Origin: a bacterium
Lineage (GTDB): Bacteria; CSSED10-310; JAFGSJ01
Assembly: GCA_016934675.1 (NCBI GenBank)
Contig: JAFGSJ010000007.1
Span: 1 to 63,940 of the forward strand
Reading direction: 5' to 3'
Length of the DNA stretch: 63,940 nt
The stretch's first letter is position 1. Each line of letters begins with the position of its first letter. The notes beneath the pieces were generated by a model that saw nothing but the letters and a program-made list of their open reading frames with translations, was not told the origin of the DNA and searched no databases. Below are positions 36,005-44,500 of the stretch, piece after piece. Position numbers and translations under genes: made by a program.

Positions 36005-36841
36005 TCAGGGCAAAGTCATGGAGAGGTCGTCCAGGGCGGTGATCCGCAGATAGAGTTGGACCAGGAAGTCGCCGTAGAACAGACTGAGCAAGGCCGCGAT
36101 GGACAGGAATGGCCCGAAGGGGATTTTCTCCGAGCGGGTTTTGCCTTTGATCAGAAAAACCGGAACAGCGATAATTGTCCCCACGAAACTGGCCAAAATC
36201 AGGGTCAGGATGACCTTGTGCCAGCCCAAATAAAGTCCGATCAGGCCGAGTAGTTTCACGTCGCCCATACCCATACCTTCAACACCCATGATCAATTTAT
36301 AACTGAAAAGGATCGCCAGCAGAATAAACATGCCAGTTGCACAACCAATTAAGGCCGGGATAAAGGTGATAGGCCAAAACTCGATTTTTCCAATCAGGCT
36401 CTGCAAACCAGAACCGAGTAAACCAAGCACGATCAGCGGGAAAGTAATGCGGTCCGGGATCAATTGTACGTGGAGATCGATGAATGACACCGCAATCAGT
36501 GCTGAGACAAAAAGCAGCACGGGAATAAGCACCAGAGAAAAACCAAATTTAAGGACTACAGCCATAAAACAGAAGGCGACCAGCAACTCGACTATCGGAT
36601 AGATAGGACTGATTCGATTGTGACAATGGCGGCAGCGACCACGCAGTACCAGATAACTGATCACCGGGATGTTATCCATGACTCGTATCGGGGAGAGACA
36701 GTGCGGGCAATGCGAGGCCGGCCATATGATCGATTCCTGACGCGGCCAACGATAAATGATCACATTGACAAAACTGCCCACCACCAACCCAAATACGAAG
36801 AAAACCATGGTCCAATAGAGTTGCATCGAGTCAAGAAACAC
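36005..36841 (-). CDS. pilD: Type IV prepilin peptidase / leader methylase (A24 family)
   Basis: The 278-residue polytopic membrane protease cleaves and N-methylates type IV prepilins or type II secretion pseudopilins. It has the N-terminal zinc-binding Cys pairs CPHC and CRHC around a conserved NIPVISYL segment. The two catalytic aspartates lie in FIDLHVQLIPD and MGMGDVKLLG. The length is typical. Start is GTG at 36841 with AAGGA seven bases upstream; an ATG five codons later is possible. No pilin genes are adjacent. Confidence 0.92.
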   Translation of the reverse strand: MFLDSMQLYWTMVFFVFGLVVGSFVNVIIYRWPRQESIIWPASHCPHCLSPIRVMDNIPVISYLVLRGRCRHCHNRISPIYPIVELLVAFCFMAVVLKFGFSLVLIPVLLFVSALIAVSFIDLHVQLIPDRITFPLIVLGLLGSGLQSLIGKIEFWPITFIPALIGCATGMFILLAILFSYKLIMGVEGMGMGDVKLLGLIGLYLGWHKVILTLILASFVGTIIAVPVFLIKGKTRSEKIPFGPFLSIAALLSLFYGDFLVQLYLRITALDDLSMTLP

Positions 36842-36946
36842 GGTCCAATCCTTACTTACCTGATAAACAATGCTGGACTATATCCCACATGCGGATACGA
36901 TGGTGGAATACTGATTTTTGGGACGGTTTGAGTGGGCCCACGTGGG

Positions 36947-39343
36947 TCATGGCCATTTACTTTGTGCCTTCTGGAGCATTTTCTGGGCGCTGCTGTTGGT
37001 CGGGTCCAGGTTCAGTAGCTTTTCAAGCAGATCAATGCTTTCCTCGAAATTATTTGCTTTAAAAGCCCTTTTTGCATCTTTGAAGAGTTGTTTAATGTCT
37101 CTCTGTCTTTGTTTTTCTTCCTCTTTCTTTATCCGTATTTCCTCTTCGAGCAGTTTTCTCTGGGCCTGGGCCAGAAAAGTACCGGCCTTTTTATGCCCCG
37201 GTTCTTTTTGCATGGCGATCTTGATGGCGTCAACGCTTTGCTGATAGTGACCCTCGTTCAGCAATTGCTGGGCTTTTGTCAGGATTTCATCAGCAGATGC
37301 GCTCGCCAGTGTCGCTTTCTCCGGATCGGAGGCAAGTTCAAGCTCACGAGAGGCAGCTTCGATCATTTCCCGAGCTTTGATATGTTGGGGTACTATGGAC
37401 AAGACCGTCTTCATTTCAGTAATACAATCGAGATAACGCCCCTCCTGATAGAACTGTTCACCCTTTTTCAATAAGAGTGCGATTTGATCGGATTGACGCA
37501 CAGCGACAATTCTATCATCAAAGACACCCTCGGACATTTCCTCTTTGAGCCGATCGAGCGCTATGAGAACATCGTCAATACGCTGAAAGCGTTTTTGAGG
37601 TTGTTTCTCCAGGCACTTTAAAATGATTTCCTCGATCGTAAAGGGAATATAAGTGTTGAATTTGCGGGGCGACATGGGCGAAGAATCAACGTGCAGTAAA
37701 GCGGTCGCAATAGGAGTATCTGACTTGAACGGCACAATACCGGTAAACATTTTATACATGATAATACCTAAGGTATATATGTCGGTGCGATGGTCCATCT
37801 TATCACCACTGGCTATCTCCGGTGAGATGTACTCCGCTGTTTCATGAATCAAATCATCTTCTGCTTTCGCTTGAAAATCCAATTGACGCCCCATACCCAG
37901 ATCAAGCACTTTCACATTCAGTTTTTCATCGATGATAATGTTATTGGGCTTCAAATTTCCATGATAGAGGCCAACTTCATGCATTGCTTGCAAGGCGGCA
38001 CAGATCTGCTTGATAATAATGAGCGCCTTATTGACCGGTAACTGGTTCTCTTCAGCCAGCACCTGCTTCAATGTTTTCCCCTCGAGATAGGCCATGGTAC
38101 TATAGCAATAATCACCCGCTTCAGTTAAATCGAAATAAGGCGCAATGGTATTGTGATGAGCTTTACGCGATTGAATCAGGTTCTTTTTCAGCAACTCGAT
38201 CTCGTTGTCAAGAGCTGCAATAGCGGGATCAATAACTTTGATCACAACCTGCTCATCGAGTTCCCTATCGTCAACCAAATAGACAACACCGAGATTGCCT
38301 TTCCCCAGCAGTTGCTTGATAACGAAACGATCAGCAAATATATGTCCGGGTTCAAATTCGATGGAAGGCAGTATTGAGGGCACAGAGGAAGAAGCATCTG
38401 ACCTGACCGTACTCGGACCGCTGGGTTGACCAACTTCTCTCTCGGTCGGAAATGTTGCCCGCGTATCCACCAGAGCCGACTCTTCAAGTGTGCTGCCTTC
38501 GAGATCGTACAAGGCGGAGCAAATCTTATTACCAATACTGGTCAATTCAGTCAAATCCTTCGCTTCCAGGATCGATTGGTCCGTCTTTTTGCCGATCAGC
38601 AGAATACCCCTGAATTCCTTTAAGAAATGCAACGGCACAACCACATCAGCTTCCATCTGCAGCAGCTTTTCTTTCTCATCAAAGGAGACCTCCATAAAGC
38701 GGAGATCGGAAAAAAGCTTATTGGTCCGGATCGGTTTGCTGAATTTCCGTAGTGTTTTGACCAGACTGTTCGTACTCTGAAACTTGGCCTTTTTGATAAT
38801 GAGCGGGGAAATATTATAAGCAGCAAGCGGGACAATATACTTACCATCTTCATCCATCATAATCAGGGCAACTTTATCGACCTGAAGATGCTTGGCTATA
38901 ATCGGAATAAGGACCTTGTAAAAATCTTCGCTGTGTTCATAATCTCGTGCTTTTCTGAATACAGTCTCGATTGTCAGATCAGGTTCTTTGATGTAACCCG
39001 GAATGACAGTCGTAAAATAGTCTTCGATCGGTGGAAAAAGAAGTATTTGGGTGCCACACAAATCCAGAGCTCTCAATGAACGAGCACTGTCCTCCGTCGC
39101 GGTCAGAGGTAAAATCGATGTTGGAAAATCCTTCTGTAACTCCAGCAGCATTTGCATTAAGGTCAAGTCATCATCGTCAGAACTATCAATGTTGAGTAGA
39201 ATCAGAGCCGGCTTTTCTTCCTGGATTTCGGAAATAGCCTGGTCCACATCACTGGATAAAAACAGCAGGAAACCGTGCCGAGTGATCAAGTGCGAATAGA
39301 GCTTCGTGTTTTCTTCCGTATCGATCACATAAATTTTATGCAT
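36947..39343 (-). CDS. Pseudoreceiver-GAF-protein kinase-like-TPR protein
   Basis: This is a 798-residue cytoplasmic signalling protein. Residues 1-115 look like a receiver, but the phospho-acceptor is Asn51 (LLNID) and the conserved Lys is missing (LLFPPIED). Residues 130-285 are a GAF domain. A Ser/Thr kinase fold (about 335-610) has a glycine loop (GKGNLGVVY) and VIKVID lysine. The catalytic loop is HGNLKPNN near residue 458, so the catalytic Asp is Asn; DLG replaces DFG. The C-terminal 170 residues contain TPR repeats. It is probably a scaffold or allosteric hub rather than an active kinase. A promoter lies at 39439-39468. Confidence 0.85.
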   Translation of the reverse strand: MHKIYVIDTEENTKLYSHLITRHGFLLFLSSDVDQAISEIQEEKPALILLNIDSSDDDDLTLMQMLLELQKDFPTSILPLTATEDSARSLRALDLCGTQILLFPPIEDYFTTVIPGYIKEPDLTIETVFRKARDYEHSEDFYKVLIPIIAKHLQVDKVALIMMDEDGKYIVPLAAYNISPLIIKKAKFQSTNSLVKTLRKFSKPIRTNKLFSDLRFMEVSFDEKEKLLQMEADVVVPLHFLKEFRGILLIGKKTDQSILEAKDLTELTSIGNKICSALYDLEGSTLEESALVDTRATFPTEREVGQPSGPSTVRSDASSSVPSILPSIEFEPGHIFADRFVIKQLLGKGNLGVVYLVDDRELDEQVVIKVIDPAIAALDNEIELLKKNLIQSRKAHHNTIAPYFDLTEAGDYCYSTMAYLEGKTLKQVLAEENQLPVNKALIIIKQICAALQAMHEVGLYHGNLKPNNIIIDEKLNVKVLDLGMGRQLDFQAKAEDDLIHETAEYISPEIASGDKMDHRTDIYTLGIIMYKMFTGIVPFKSDTPIATALLHVDSSPMSPRKFNTYIPFTIEEIILKCLEKQPQKRFQRIDDVLIALDRLKEEMSEGVFDDRIVAVRQSDQIALLLKKGEQFYQEGRYLDCITEMKTVLSIVPQHIKAREMIEAASRELELASDPEKATLASASADEILTKAQQLLNEGHYQQSVDAIKIAMQKEPGHKKAGTFLAQAQRKLLEEEIRIKKEEEKQRQRDIKQLFKDAKRAFKANNFEESIDLLEKLLNLDPTNSSAQKMLQKAQSKWP

Positions 39344-39438
39344 GGTGAACCGGACCTTCCTTGACCTAAAGACCTGCCCCCAACACCATTATCTCTTGAC
39401 ACTTCAGACGATGCTAAAGCATTCTTTACACTTTTTTC

Positions 39439-39468
39439 ATGATATACAATGTGAAGGCGTGATGTCAA
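39439..39468 (-). promoter_or_regulatory. Candidate promoter for the pseudokinase gene
   Basis: On the minus strand, TTGACA (39468-39463) is followed by TATCAT (39444-39439, five of six) after 18 bases, about 95 bases before the ATG at 39343. Confidence 0.5.
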
Positions 39469-39557
39469 TAGAAAAGAGTAATCAACAGAAAGAGTTCCTC
39501 CGGATATGACGATTATGTTATGCAAAAAAGGGCGTCAGCTCTATCCAGCATCCCTAG

Positions 39558-40310
39558 TTAGAGAATCAGATGATATTTTTCCCACAGGTCCTTGATCTGA
39601 CTTTTCTTATAACTATTGCCATACTGGTCTTCAAACCAGACCTGACCATCCCGCACTATTTTCTGGAGATGAAGGGATTCCCGCTTTTGTTCAATCTCAC
39701 CAGCAGATATGCGGGTTTGACTCTCATCCTGCAGTTTGGTCGGTTCGAGGTAAAACTGCAGCTCCAGGACATGTTTCTCAACCAGTTCACTCACTTCCTG
39801 TTTCTCACCCTTTCGGATGTGTACACCTCGAAAATAAAGGCTACTCGGCTTCCCCTCGTTAATAAATATGAGCACATTGTCCTCATCACCATCAATGGTT
39901 AGACAGCCGGTCAATGTATCCTTGTTGATCTGATTGAGTAAACCCGTAAAATTAATGAATGTACTCTCCAAAGGTCCAAAATAGCTGTCACCATAAAGCA
40001 GGGACACAACACTGCGAAAAGCATTGTCATTCAACTCGACGATATCAACATGCCCTTTGGCCTTGGACAACCAGTCGGCTATTTCTTCCTTGGCTTCGAC
40101 CCCCCGCAGCATCTTCTCCGGTCCCCGATAAAACTGGTCCTTGATCTTACCTCTTTCAAGCAGTATGAGTGCTTCATTTTCAGCGTCAAATGAAAAAAGC
40201 AGATAGCCGGTCATTTTATCTTTCAGGAGCCGCTCGATGGCTTTGTCGATATTAATAATATGGAGATCGAGCTCCTCCTGAAGGACCTTGATGCGTGGTA
40301 AAAATCTCAT
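39558..40310 (-). CDS. Protein with two DUF4388/PATAN-like modules
   Basis: The 250-residue soluble protein shows two similar segments: KDKMTGYLLFSF followed by ALILLERGKIKDQFYRG, and NKDTLTGCLTID followed by VLIFINEGKPSSLYFRG. This strand-turn-strand pattern, with a small molecule-like 'G-x-L ... l-i-f-x-x-G' order, is that of DUF4388/PATAN domains. Such domains occur in signalling proteins of gliding and filamentous bacteria. A basic tail (KKSQIKDLWEKYH) closes the protein. AAGGA lies seven bases before the ATG at 40310. It follows the gene at 40321 by 10 bases and is likely its partner. Function unknown. Confidence 0.65.
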   Translation of the reverse strand: MRFLPRIKVLQEELDLHIINIDKAIERLLKDKMTGYLLFSFDAENEALILLERGKIKDQFYRGPEKMLRGVEAKEEIADWLSKAKGHVDIVELNDNAFRSVVSLLYGDSYFGPLESTFINFTGLLNQINKDTLTGCLTIDGDEDNVLIFINEGKPSSLYFRGVHIRKGEKQEVSELVEKHVLELQFYLEPTKLQDESQTRISAGEIEQKRESLHLQKIVRDGQVWFEDQYGNSYKKSQIKDLWEKYHLIL

Positions 40311-40320
40311 CTTGATATCC

Positions 40321-41310
40321 TTAATGCAAAAGTGGACAATTACTATAAAAACCCAATGCACGCAGCGTCAGATCATGAGGTTGCAGCACATTCCGAACGA
40401 TAGTGACCACATTACACCGCGTCGTGGCAATCATTTTCGTCATTGTTGCCTGCAGCCAGGCTGAAAGCGTTGATGTAAAAGTCCGCGCCTCAGCAATGCC
40501 ATTATAAATCAGTTTTCCATTAAGGTCAATGGTCAATCGAAACATAAGCAGATTTTCAGCAATAATTTCCTCACGGGCACTCAGAAAAAATTCGAGTGTC
40601 CCAGATTTGCCCAACTGGTCCTGAAGAGCATGGAAAATATCAAGAAAAAGTTGCGCAAAAAGAGCAATGTGTGAAGGTGACACCTGGCTGAATAATGGTC
40701 GAGAAGATTCAATTTTATAAGCGGCACAATAATATGATTGGGCAGCCATTATTGTGCCGAGTTGGGGCACTATTTTCGGGCCATGCTTTTTTAACAGGCT
40801 CTCATTTAAATAAGTCTTGCGCGGTTGACCTTCAGATATGGTCATGAAATTGAGTTCATGTGGTAAGCCGAACTCGATGAAGCCCGACCATTTTTTAGCA
40901 AACAGGACTTTAAGCAAATCTTTATACTTTATGCTATTGCCGTTGAGGTTGCGGAGCTGGGGCCTGAAGTAAAGTGTGGCCAGGATCAGATAATGGACAT
41001 CGATCTCAGTTTTCTCGTAATTCAATATGCCTAATTTGACTTTTTGGGCCCGAGCCAGGGCTTCATTTATGGAAATGAAGGAACGTCGGGAGTCTTCAAA
41101 CCTGAGCGCATTCACAATTTCACCTTTGTGGATCAGGAGAAGATCGATTGAATCGTGATAGGCACATGATAGAAAAGCGTCATGCTTGCTGGCGCGACTT
41201 GACTTGGAATCGCTGATCAGTTGTTCCAGGTTGACATAGCGAAGTTGAGCATTTTTCAGAATGCTGCCCGTAATCGGTAATTTCAGGCCTTGTTGAGTGT
41301 GCTCGATCAT
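40321..41310 (-). CDS. Hypothetical protein, distant DUF4388-like, partner of the downstream gene
   Basis: The 329-residue soluble protein contains two weak copies of the pattern seen in its neighbour: DAFLSCAYHDSIDLLLIHKG and WSGFIEFG followed by LNFMTISEGQPRKTYL. A helical C-terminal half (ALFAQLFLDIFHALQDQLG) and a last segment with a TTRCNVVTIVRN strand may form a separate domain. I do not recognise a named family. The ATG at 41310 has only a weak ribosome site. The gene and the one at 39558 are close and probably form one operon beside the pseudokinase. Confidence 0.6.
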   Translation of the reverse strand: MIEHTQQGLKLPITGSILKNAQLRYVNLEQLISDSKSSRASKHDAFLSCAYHDSIDLLLIHKGEIVNALRFEDSRRSFISINEALARAQKVKLGILNYEKTEIDVHYLILATLYFRPQLRNLNGNSIKYKDLLKVLFAKKWSGFIEFGLPHELNFMTISEGQPRKTYLNESLLKKHGPKIVPQLGTIMAAQSYYCAAYKIESSRPLFSQVSPSHIALFAQLFLDIFHALQDQLGKSGTLEFFLSAREEIIAENLLMFRLTIDLNGKLIYNGIAEARTFTSTLSAWLQATMTKMIATTRCNVVTIVRNVLQPHDLTLRALGFYSNCPLLH

Positions 41311-41417
41311 AATCTGATATGAATTAATTATCTCATTTCAATGAAAAGACTGAATCCCCCGACAACCGTTTGGGACTGGTCTGTATTCTCGCCTCATCAA
41401 GTAGTACTCCTCGCGGT

Positions 41418-42290
41418 TCAGGAAAGTGTTACCCCGGTATACGTTGTCCCACGGCAAAAAATGATGGCCTGACCGAATATTTCGACCTCTCGGTCGGATA
41501 AAAGACGCATCCGGATAGAGCCGCCCCGTTTTGAAGCTTGAAAGGCATACAACTCTTTTTTTTCGAGCAATGCTGCCCAAAAGGGAGCCAGGACAGTATG
41601 AGCAGAACCAGTAACCGGGTCCTCATCGACCCCGAGCCATGGGGCAAAAAAGCGGGATATGAAATCATAGTTCCCGGTCTTGCATGACGCGGTCACAATG
41701 AGACCCAGCAAATCCCCAGTTTCTCCTAAATTCATCTTTCCGAGTGAGTCCAGATCGGGTACAAGCTCGATTACGGTCGATTCCGATTCAACTTTAATCA
41801 AGAGATACTTCAAGGCCGGAACATAGAGACCCTGCTGGTACGTCCCGAGACCTAAACTCGATATGATCATGTCCGGCACCGTGATCGTGTCCCCAGTGTA
41901 TGTCGGAAAACACAGGACAATGTCGTCACCTTCACGCCTGGCCTTCAATTGCCCACTCAATGTATCAAAGATAAGCTCTTCACGCTCGAGCTCCAGTTCA
42001 AAAAATAAAACATGGGCCGCCGCCAGAGTAGCATGACCACAGAGCATAACCTCGGTTTTTGGCGTGAACCATCTCAGGTTCAAAACATCACCCTTCTGCA
42101 ATGCTTCCCATCCGTTGAAACTGATGAATGCGGTATCGGAAAGGTTTGTTTCGGTCGCAATGGCTTGCATAATCGCGGCATCAATCGAATGATTGCAGAT
42201 GCACACACCCGCAGGATTACCTGAAAAAAGCCTATCGGTAAAAGCATCGACACGATAAAAGGGAAACTGTTCTTTATTGTTTGCCTGCAT
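41418..42290 (-). CDS. PhzF family isomerase-like protein
   Basis: The 290-residue protein belongs to the PhzF/diaminopimelate epimerase-like fold. The N-terminal FYRVDAFTDRLFSGNPAGVCI is the family signature, with TNLSDTAFI and MLCGHATLAAAHVL. The second lobe has DPVTGSAHTVLAPFW. Members isomerise small aromatic or amino-acid-like compounds, but most are uncharacterised. The start is ATG at 42290 and a leftward promoter lies at 42376-42403. Alone in its operon, divergent from an ABC exporter. Confidence 0.88.
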   Translation of the reverse strand: MQANNKEQFPFYRVDAFTDRLFSGNPAGVCICNHSIDAAIMQAIATETNLSDTAFISFNGWEALQKGDVLNLRWFTPKTEVMLCGHATLAAAHVLFFELELEREELIFDTLSGQLKARREGDDIVLCFPTYTGDTITVPDMIISSLGLGTYQQGLYVPALKYLLIKVESESTVIELVPDLDSLGKMNLGETGDLLGLIVTASCKTGNYDFISRFFAPWLGVDEDPVTGSAHTVLAPFWAALLEKKELYAFQASKRGGSIRMRLLSDREVEIFGQAIIFCRGTTYTGVTLS

Positions 42291-42375
42291 AGCCAATCTG
42301 GTCCCGGAAAAGTCTCAAATGAGAGAACGGATCGAGTACTTGAAACTCGCCTCGTGCCCGATCATAAACAACATA

Positions 42376-42403
42376 ATCATATCAAACTTCAGATATATGT
42401 CAA
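42376..42403 (-). promoter_or_regulatory. Promoter of the PhzF-like gene
   Basis: On the minus strand, TTGACA (42403-42398) and TATGAT (42381-42376, five of six) are spaced by 16 bases. Confidence 0.65.
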
Positions 42404-42465
42404 GATTCCAGATCATTGGAAGAGGAGGATAATATGAGCAGGGATAGTCTAATGAACCATTCGCT

Positions 42466-42494
42466 TTGACAACTCTTCACATATTTGTTATTGT
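42466..42494 (+). promoter_or_regulatory. Promoter of the ABC exporter genes
   Basis: TTGACA (42466-42471) and TATTGT (42489-42494, four of six) are spaced by 17 bases. They lie about 95 bases before the ATG at 42590. Confidence 0.6.
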
Positions 42495-42589
42495 CGTCCT
42501 GATTGAGGCCGGATCAAGTTGGTTCGCTCATTTTACAGCCATGTCAACTGATGGCTGCCAGTTGTCCATCCAGACAAGGAACACAATCA

Positions 42590-43519
42590 ATGAATGATAT
42601 CGCAATCCGTACAGATGATTTGAGATGTGATTTCGGTACTATTCGAGCCATTCAAAACCTTTTTCTGGAAGTTCCCAAAGGAAAAATATTCGGTTTCCTG
42701 GGACCCAATGGTGCCGGCAAGACGACCACAATTCATCTCCTGTTGGGTCTGCTGGAACCAACGGGAGGTCGAGCGGAAGTATTGGGTTTTGACACCAGAA
42801 CGCACGCTACTGAAATTCGAAGTCAGACCGGAGCGTTACTCGAGCATTCGGGTCTTTATGAACGTTTGAGCGCGGAATGCAATCTTGAATTCTATGGGCG
42901 AATCTGGCATATGCCCTCCGACGAACGTCAAACACGGATGAAAGAACTCCTCGCACCTATGGGATTATGGGAACGGCGAAAAGAGAAGGTTGGGGGCTGG
43001 AGTCATGGCATGAAGCAGAAGTTGGCCATTGCCCGGACCCTACTTCACCGTCCGCAGTTGATTTTCCTCGATGAGCCGACCCAGGGTCTTGATCCTATCG
43101 CCGCGTCTGTTCTGCGCGATGATTTAGCTGGGTTGGCAACTCGTGAGGGAGTAACTGTCTTCCTATCCACACATAATCTGTCAGAGGCTGAGAAATTATG
43201 CCACCAGGTCGCTATTATTCGGCGGGGGCAGTTGCTCGCCGTTGATAGTCCGGAGAATTTGCGTGTTAAACAAAGCAAACCACATATGGAGATTCATGGA
43301 CGTGGTTTTTCTGAGTTTCTTTTAGCAGCACTACGAGCGAGACCTGGGGTGGTAAAGGTCGAATATCTGGACAATCGATTGATAATTGATTTGGTTGACG
43401 CCACGGACACGGCACAGCTGGTCAGCCTCGTCGTGAGTAGTGGAGCACAAGTGGAAGAGGTCCGCCGAAGTGATGCAAGTTTGGAAGAAGTTTTTCTGAC
43501 CTTGATGGAGGAACAATAG
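42590..43519 (+). CDS. ABC transporter ATP-binding protein
   Basis: The 309-residue ATPase has Walker A GPNGAGKTT, the signature loop WSHGMKQKLAIARTL (a variant of LSGGQ with SHGM) and Walker B LIFLDEPTQGLDP, with H-loop STHNLSEA. The C-terminal 80 residues (EIHGRGFSEF...LEEVFLTLM) are a regulatory domain found in DrrA/CcmA-type exporters. The start at 42590 has AAGGA ten bases upstream. It is followed at once by its permease gene. Substrate is unknown. Confidence 0.92.
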   Translation: MNDIAIRTDDLRCDFGTIRAIQNLFLEVPKGKIFGFLGPNGAGKTTTIHLLLGLLEPTGGRAEVLGFDTRTHATEIRSQTGALLEHSGLYERLSAECNLEFYGRIWHMPSDERQTRMKELLAPMGLWERRKEKVGGWSHGMKQKLAIARTLLHRPQLIFLDEPTQGLDPIAASVLRDDLAGLATREGVTVFLSTHNLSEAEKLCHQVAIIRRGQLLAVDSPENLRVKQSKPHMEIHGRGFSEFLLAALRARPGVVKVEYLDNRLIIDLVDATDTAQLVSLVVSSGAQVEEVRRSDASLEEVFLTLMEEQ

Positions 43520-43521
43520 TG

Positions 43522-44250
43522 ATGACCGATATCAGAACCATCATCTGGAAAGAGTCGAAAGAAATCGTGAATTGGAACGGTGGTCGAGGCAAGGTGGGGA
43601 TTGTGATTTTTCTTGTATTCTGTGGTATTATTCTTCCCATACAGGATGCGAACGATTGGGTTGATTCACCTAAAGTGCTCCTCCTTTGGACATGGTTGCC
43701 CTTGTTCCTCGTAACATCAGTGATAGCCGATTCTTTTGCCGGCGAGCGCGAACGGCATACCCTTGAATCGCTATTAGCCAGTCGACTTTCTGATCGGGAC
43801 ATCTTGTTTGGCAAGGTCCTTGCCGCGGTTGGATATGGCGTGGGCATAACATGGATAATTCTCATCCTGGGATTGGTAACCGTGAACCTTGCTCATGCAG
43901 ATGGTAAACTGCTACTCTATCCACTAAGTTGGAGTCTCGGTATTATTGGACTCAGTCTCCTGAGTGCCGGCTTGGCCGCGAATGTCGGAGTGCTGGTTTC
44001 CTTAAGGGCTGCCTCGGTCCGTCAAACACAGCAAACGTTGAGTTTGGCGATTATGTTGCTGCTGATCGTACCGATTTTCTTTATACAGCTTTTACCTGTC
44101 GAGTTGAAGTTGCGCCTGTTTGAGAAAATCCTTGCTCTGGATATAACACACATTGTGATGATCGTCATACTAGTACTGGCGTTCTCTAATATAGGAGCCA
44201 TTCTTATAGTGCTGGCGAGTTTTCAACGCTCAAAGTTGATTTCTAGATAG
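43522..44250 (+). CDS. ABC-2 type transporter permease
   Basis: The 242-residue integral membrane protein has about six helices and an ABC-2-like pattern: KESKEIVNWNGGRGKV at the start, SFAGERERHTLESLLASRLSD in the first cytoplasmic loop, then SLRAASVRQTQQ. It is the partner of the ATPase at 42590; the two would form a dimeric exporter. GGAGG lies ten bases before the ATG at 43522 inside the end of the ATPase gene; GTG at 43519 is possible. Substrate unknown. Confidence 0.88.
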   Translation: MTDIRTIIWKESKEIVNWNGGRGKVGIVIFLVFCGIILPIQDANDWVDSPKVLLLWTWLPLFLVTSVIADSFAGERERHTLESLLASRLSDRDILFGKVLAAVGYGVGITWIILILGLVTVNLAHADGKLLLYPLSWSLGIIGLSLLSAGLAANVGVLVSLRAASVRQTQQTLSLAIMLLLIVPIFFIQLLPVELKLRLFEKILALDITHIVMIVILVLAFSNIGAILIVLASFQRSKLISR

Positions 44251-44402
44251 GGTACGCTGTCATCTTTCCTCGTTGTTCTCGACTCGTATCATTTTACTGT
44301 GCTGAAACAGATGAACCAATCTCGTTGCGTGTTGCTTGTTACTATTTCTATAAAAGAACATGGTAAAGAACCAATAGCAACGGTGTATTCTTTACTCCCT
44401 TC

Positions 44403-44431
44403 TTGACATGTGTTCGATACTTTTATACAAC
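44403..44431 (+). promoter_or_regulatory. Candidate promoter for the repeat-rich secreted protein gene
   Basis: TTGACA (44403-44408) and TACAAC (44426-44431) are spaced by 17 bases, with a perfect TATAAT at 44432-44437 just beyond. A transcript starting near 44440 supports the ATG at 44501 rather than the longer frame from 44408. Confidence 0.5.
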
Positions 44432-44500
44432 TATAATAAGCAAGAGATACACAGTGCTTTACACTATTGTCATTCCGATCCCGGCTTCGAGGAGAAGCGA

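Larger units (their letters stand above)
42291..42589. other. Divergent promoter region between PhzF-like and ABC genes
   Basis: Two promoters face away from each other here, one leftward at 42376-42403 and one rightward at 42466-42494. No gene is seen. Confidence 0.6.

Noticed and set aside
44408..44500. Longer N-terminus of the repeat-rich secreted protein
   Set aside because: The -35/-10 boxes overlap it. ATG 44501 has a ribosome site and begins a proper signal peptide.
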